Assembly (NCBI GenBank): GCA_965221575.1
Contig: CBDCSM010000012.1
Span: 248,001 to 312,000 of the forward strand
Reading direction: 5' to 3'
Length of the DNA stretch: 64,000 nucleotides
Origin: JAPPHA01 sp965221575
Lineage (GTDB): Bacteria > Pseudomonadota > Alphaproteobacteria > Rhodobacterales > Rhodobacteraceae
Positions 61,803 through 64,000 of the stretch are shown here, one piece after another (positions within the stretch are counted from its first letter, which is position 1; the number at the start of each line of letters is the position of its first letter). Both the position numbers and the translations under genes were made by a program. Under the pieces are notes generated by a model. That model searched no databases. It saw only the letters and a list, made by a program, of their open reading frames with translations, and was not told the origin of the DNA.

Positions 61803-63662
61803 ATGTGGTTCTCCGACCTCTTCGATCTTGACCGCAAGGTACCGGGCAGCCCGCCCGGTTCCCTCTTGCAGTTTTTCTTTTGGTGCCTGCAAGGCGCAGT
61901 TCCCGTTATTGGCGCCGGCGTCATTTTCTCGATGGCCGCCGGTACGCTCGAGGTCTACACGGCGCTGATTCTCGGCATCGTGATCGATCGCGTTGTCAGT
62001 GCAGACCCGAACAGTCTGTTCGCGGACAACGTCGTCCTCCTGATCGGAGCGACCGCGTTTTTCCTGGTCTTGCGTCCGATCATAATCGGACTGAATTCAT
62101 TGTTCTCGTCGATACTCATCGCTCCAAATGTCGATGCGCTCGTGCTGGCGAGACTGCATCGTCACACGATCGAGCAATCTGTCTCCTTTTTTGATGACGA
62201 CTTCGCCGGCAGAATCGCGCAAAGACTGCTCCAGACTTCACGGGCGATTACCGAAACGGTGGTCGAAGTCGTCAACGTCGTCTCCTTCGCCCTGGCATCC
62301 CTGGTCGGTTCGCTTGTCCTGCTGGCATCGATCGATTCCCGCGTATCGGCCGCCTTGGGGGTCTGGCTCGTCATTTACGCGGTCTTGATCCGCTGGTTCA
62401 TGCCGCGAATACGGGTTCGCTCCCGCAACAGGGCGGGTGCGCGGTCGATGCTATCCGGCCAGATCGTCGACACGATCACCAACATCCGCACCGTGAAGCT
62501 GTTTGCCCATAACCGGCACGAAGACAAGGCGGCTCTGAAGGCTTTGAGGAATTTCAGGCAGCACGCGCTTGGCTTCGGCAAGGTGGCGACGGCGTTCAGG
62601 TTTTCGTTGATGTCGGTCTCCGGCCTGCTCCCCGTAACCCTGGTCGGAGGCACGTTGCTCCTTTGGACGCAGGGCGAGGCGACGGCGGGCGACATTGCCG
62701 CGACAGGTGCCGTATCCCTCAGGATCGCCCAGATGTCCGGCTGGGTCAGTTTCGTTCTCATGGCGGTTTACGCCAATGTGGGTGAAGCCGAAGATGGAAT
62801 GCGGACATTCGCTGTCCCCCACGGCCTGCTCGACGGGCCGCGTGCGTTTGCCCTGTCCAGGGTAGAAGGACGGATCGCTTACGAGAATGTCTCGTTCGCA
62901 TACGGCCGGCACGGAGGCGGCCTAGATAATGTCAGTCTGGTCATCCGACCGGGCGAACATGTTGGATTTGTCGGCGAATCCGGCGCGGGAAAGTCGACCT
63001 TCGCCGCGCTTCTGATGCGCTTGTACGATCCGGAGGGCGGCAGAATCCTGTTGGATGGTCATGACCTTCGGGACGTGACCCAGGAAAGCCTGAGGCGCCA
63101 GATCAGCATGGTTACCCAGGAGACGGCCATGTTCAATCGGTCGGCGCTCGAAAACATCGCTTACGGCAGACCCGGCGCGTCCCGCGAGGAGGTCATCGAG
63201 GCTGCGCGGCAGGCCGAGGCGCACGAGTTCATCCTGGGACTCGCGGATCAGCACGGCCGTACCGGTTACCAAACCCATCTCGGGGAACGCGGGGTCCGGC
63301 TGTCGGGGGGGCAACGCCAGCGAATCGCCTTGGCCAGGGCGGTTCTCAAGGATGCGCCGATTCTCGTGCTCGATGAAGCGACCTCGGCGCTCGATTCAAC
63401 CGTCGAGGCATCGATCCAGGACGCGTTGCGAAAAGTGATGGAGAACAAGACCGTCATTGCCATTGCACACCGGCTTTCGACCATACTTCGGATGCACAGG
63501 ATCGTCGTTCTCGAGAACGGCCGAGTCGTCGAGCAGGGCACTCATGAAGAATTGTTGAACAGGGGCGGTGTCTTTGCCAGGCACTGGGACAGACAGATCG
63601 GCGGTCTTATCGGAGTCGATCATGGCAAGGAGTTCGCCGGTCAGGGTTTTGGGCATTCGTAA
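61803..63662 (+). CDS. ABC transporter, fused membrane and ATPase domains (exporter type)
   Basis: 619 residues. About 330 residues of six-helix ABC-exporter membrane domain (GTLEVYTALILGIVIDRVV at the start, SVSGLLPVTLVGGTLLLW later). A nucleotide domain follows: Walker A VGESGAGKSTFAALLMRL, Q-loop VTQETAMFN, signature RLSGGQRQRIALARAVL, Walker B ILVLDEATSALDSTVE and H-loop AIAHRLSTIL. The ATG at 61803 follows GGTAGGTC; the longer frame to 61740 is unlike the family. It resembles multidrug/lipid exporters; the cargo is not predictable. Confidence 0.92.
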   Translation: MWFSDLFDLDRKVPGSPPGSLLQFFFWCLQGAVPVIGAGVIFSMAAGTLEVYTALILGIVIDRVVSADPNSLFADNVVLLIGATAFFLVLRPIIIGLNSLFSSILIAPNVDALVLARLHRHTIEQSVSFFDDDFAGRIAQRLLQTSRAITETVVEVVNVVSFALASLVGSLVLLASIDSRVSAALGVWLVIYAVLIRWFMPRIRVRSRNRAGARSMLSGQIVDTITNIRTVKLFAHNRHEDKAALKALRNFRQHALGFGKVATAFRFSLMSVSGLLPVTLVGGTLLLWTQGEATAGDIAATGAVSLRIAQMSGWVSFVLMAVYANVGEAEDGMRTFAVPHGLLDGPRAFALSRVEGRIAYENVSFAYGRHGGGLDNVSLVIRPGEHVGFVGESGAGKSTFAALLMRLYDPEGGRILLDGHDLRDVTQESLRRQISMVTQETAMFNRSALENIAYGRPGASREEVIEAARQAEAHEFILGLADQHGRTGYQTHLGERGVRLSGGQRQRIALARAVLKDAPILVLDEATSALDSTVEASIQDALRKVMENKTVIAIAHRLSTILRMHRIVVLENGRVVEQGTHEELLNRGGVFARHWDRQIGGLIGVDHGKEFAGQGFGHS

Positions 63663-63732
63663 TTCGGGTGCTGATGTCCATGATCGATTTCGGTACCAAC
63701 CAGATTGCGCCACGTGAGCCAGGAGCAAGAGT

Positions 63733-64000
63733 GTGAAACTTGACGTCGGATTCGCCAGAAGCCAGTTTCCGGCCTTTTCAGATCCGGTATTGTCCACATC
63801 GGCCTTTTTCGAAAACGCGGGTGGATCCTACCCTTGCCGCCAGGTCGTCGACAGGCTGACCCGGTTCTACCGCGAGCGCAAGGTGCAGCCTTATGGCGAG
63901 TACGAAATGTCGATCGTTGGCGGAAAGGAAATGGACGAGGCGCGAACCCGTCTTGCCGGCGCCATCGGGGTGGAGACGGACGAACTGTCATTTGGTCCGT
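63733..64000 (+). CDS. Class V aminotransferase-fold PLP enzyme (5' part)
   Basis: Only the first 89 codons are in the window. The GTG at 63733 has AGGAG eight to ten bases upstream. The start VKLDVGFARSQFPAFSDP then AFFENAGGSYPCRQVVDRL, EYEMSIVGGKEMDEARTRLAGAIGV is typical of cysteine-desulfurase-like class V enzymes. The PLP Lys would lie beyond the right edge. The substrate cannot be told. It is 70 bases after the exporter stop on the same strand. Confidence 0.75.
   Translation, partial: MKLDVGFARSQFPAFSDPVLSTSAFFENAGGSYPCRQVVDRLTRFYRERKVQPYGEYEMSIVGGKEMDEARTRLAGAIGVETDELSFGP

Overview
The window reads as chromosomal DNA of a GC-rich alphaproteobacterium, most likely in or near the Rhodobacterales. 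Supporting gene orders are glyQ–(DUF6446-like)–glyS–PPDK-like, folB–folP–glmM, pth next to a long-tailed L25, ctaD followed by a DUF2244 gene, and edd–eda (Entner-Doudoroff). An Irr-type iron control element and an AcuI reductase fit the same group. These are recalled family and synteny patterns; no database was searched.

Layout. 1–3653: BMP-type (nucleoside-like) ABC importer, cut at the left edge. 3839–9088: leftward housekeeping block tsaB, nfu, pth, rplY, an FMN 2-hydroxyacid dehydrogenase and trpA. 9311–16465: ychF, eda/edd, a GST, bdhA and metZ. 16687–22250: folE, a TrkH-type K+ transporter, a TPP decarboxylase, glyQ and a small membrane protein. 22254–31965: glyS, a PPDK-like enzyme, a SleB-like hydrolase, folB, folP and glmM. 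31980–38657: EamA exporter, two DUF1127 genes, ilvC, a UbiH-like hydroxylase, carA and yqeY. 38658–42725: an accessory block with two DUF488 genes, a putative dual OB-fold gene and an AlbA_2/Schlafen-type ATPase gene, ending in low-GC DNA with a 26-bp perfect palindrome. 42726–47461: VOC protein, DUF2244, ctaD, a HEPN-like protein, lipB and tRNA-Leu. 47727–52400: orphan PotA-like ATPase, tRNA-Arg, then a decaying catabolic operon (RidA, broken ugpC, SelA-like PLP enzyme, frameshifted SDR). 52655–58060: a complete peptide-type ABC importer. 58185–64000: DUF2182/DUF1326 pair, acuI, GNAT, an ABC exporter and the start of a PLP enzyme.

How the parts relate. Most genes are core metabolism: Fe-S carriers, tRNA modification and charging, amino-acid, folate and cell-wall synthesis, and respiration. 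Three stretches stand apart. The 38.7–42.7 kb block is the best candidate for a poorly described system, built around DUF488, OB-fold and AlbA_2 proteins. The 50.0–52.4 kb stretch shows an operon caught mid-decay, including a 17-bp tandem duplication that explains one frameshift. The nfu promoter carries a near-perfect Irr box beside a consensus -35 element. Long gene-free stretches (14889–15286, 32892–33484, 35132–35454, 42072–42725, 49048–49519, 61435–61802) are listed with what they hold.
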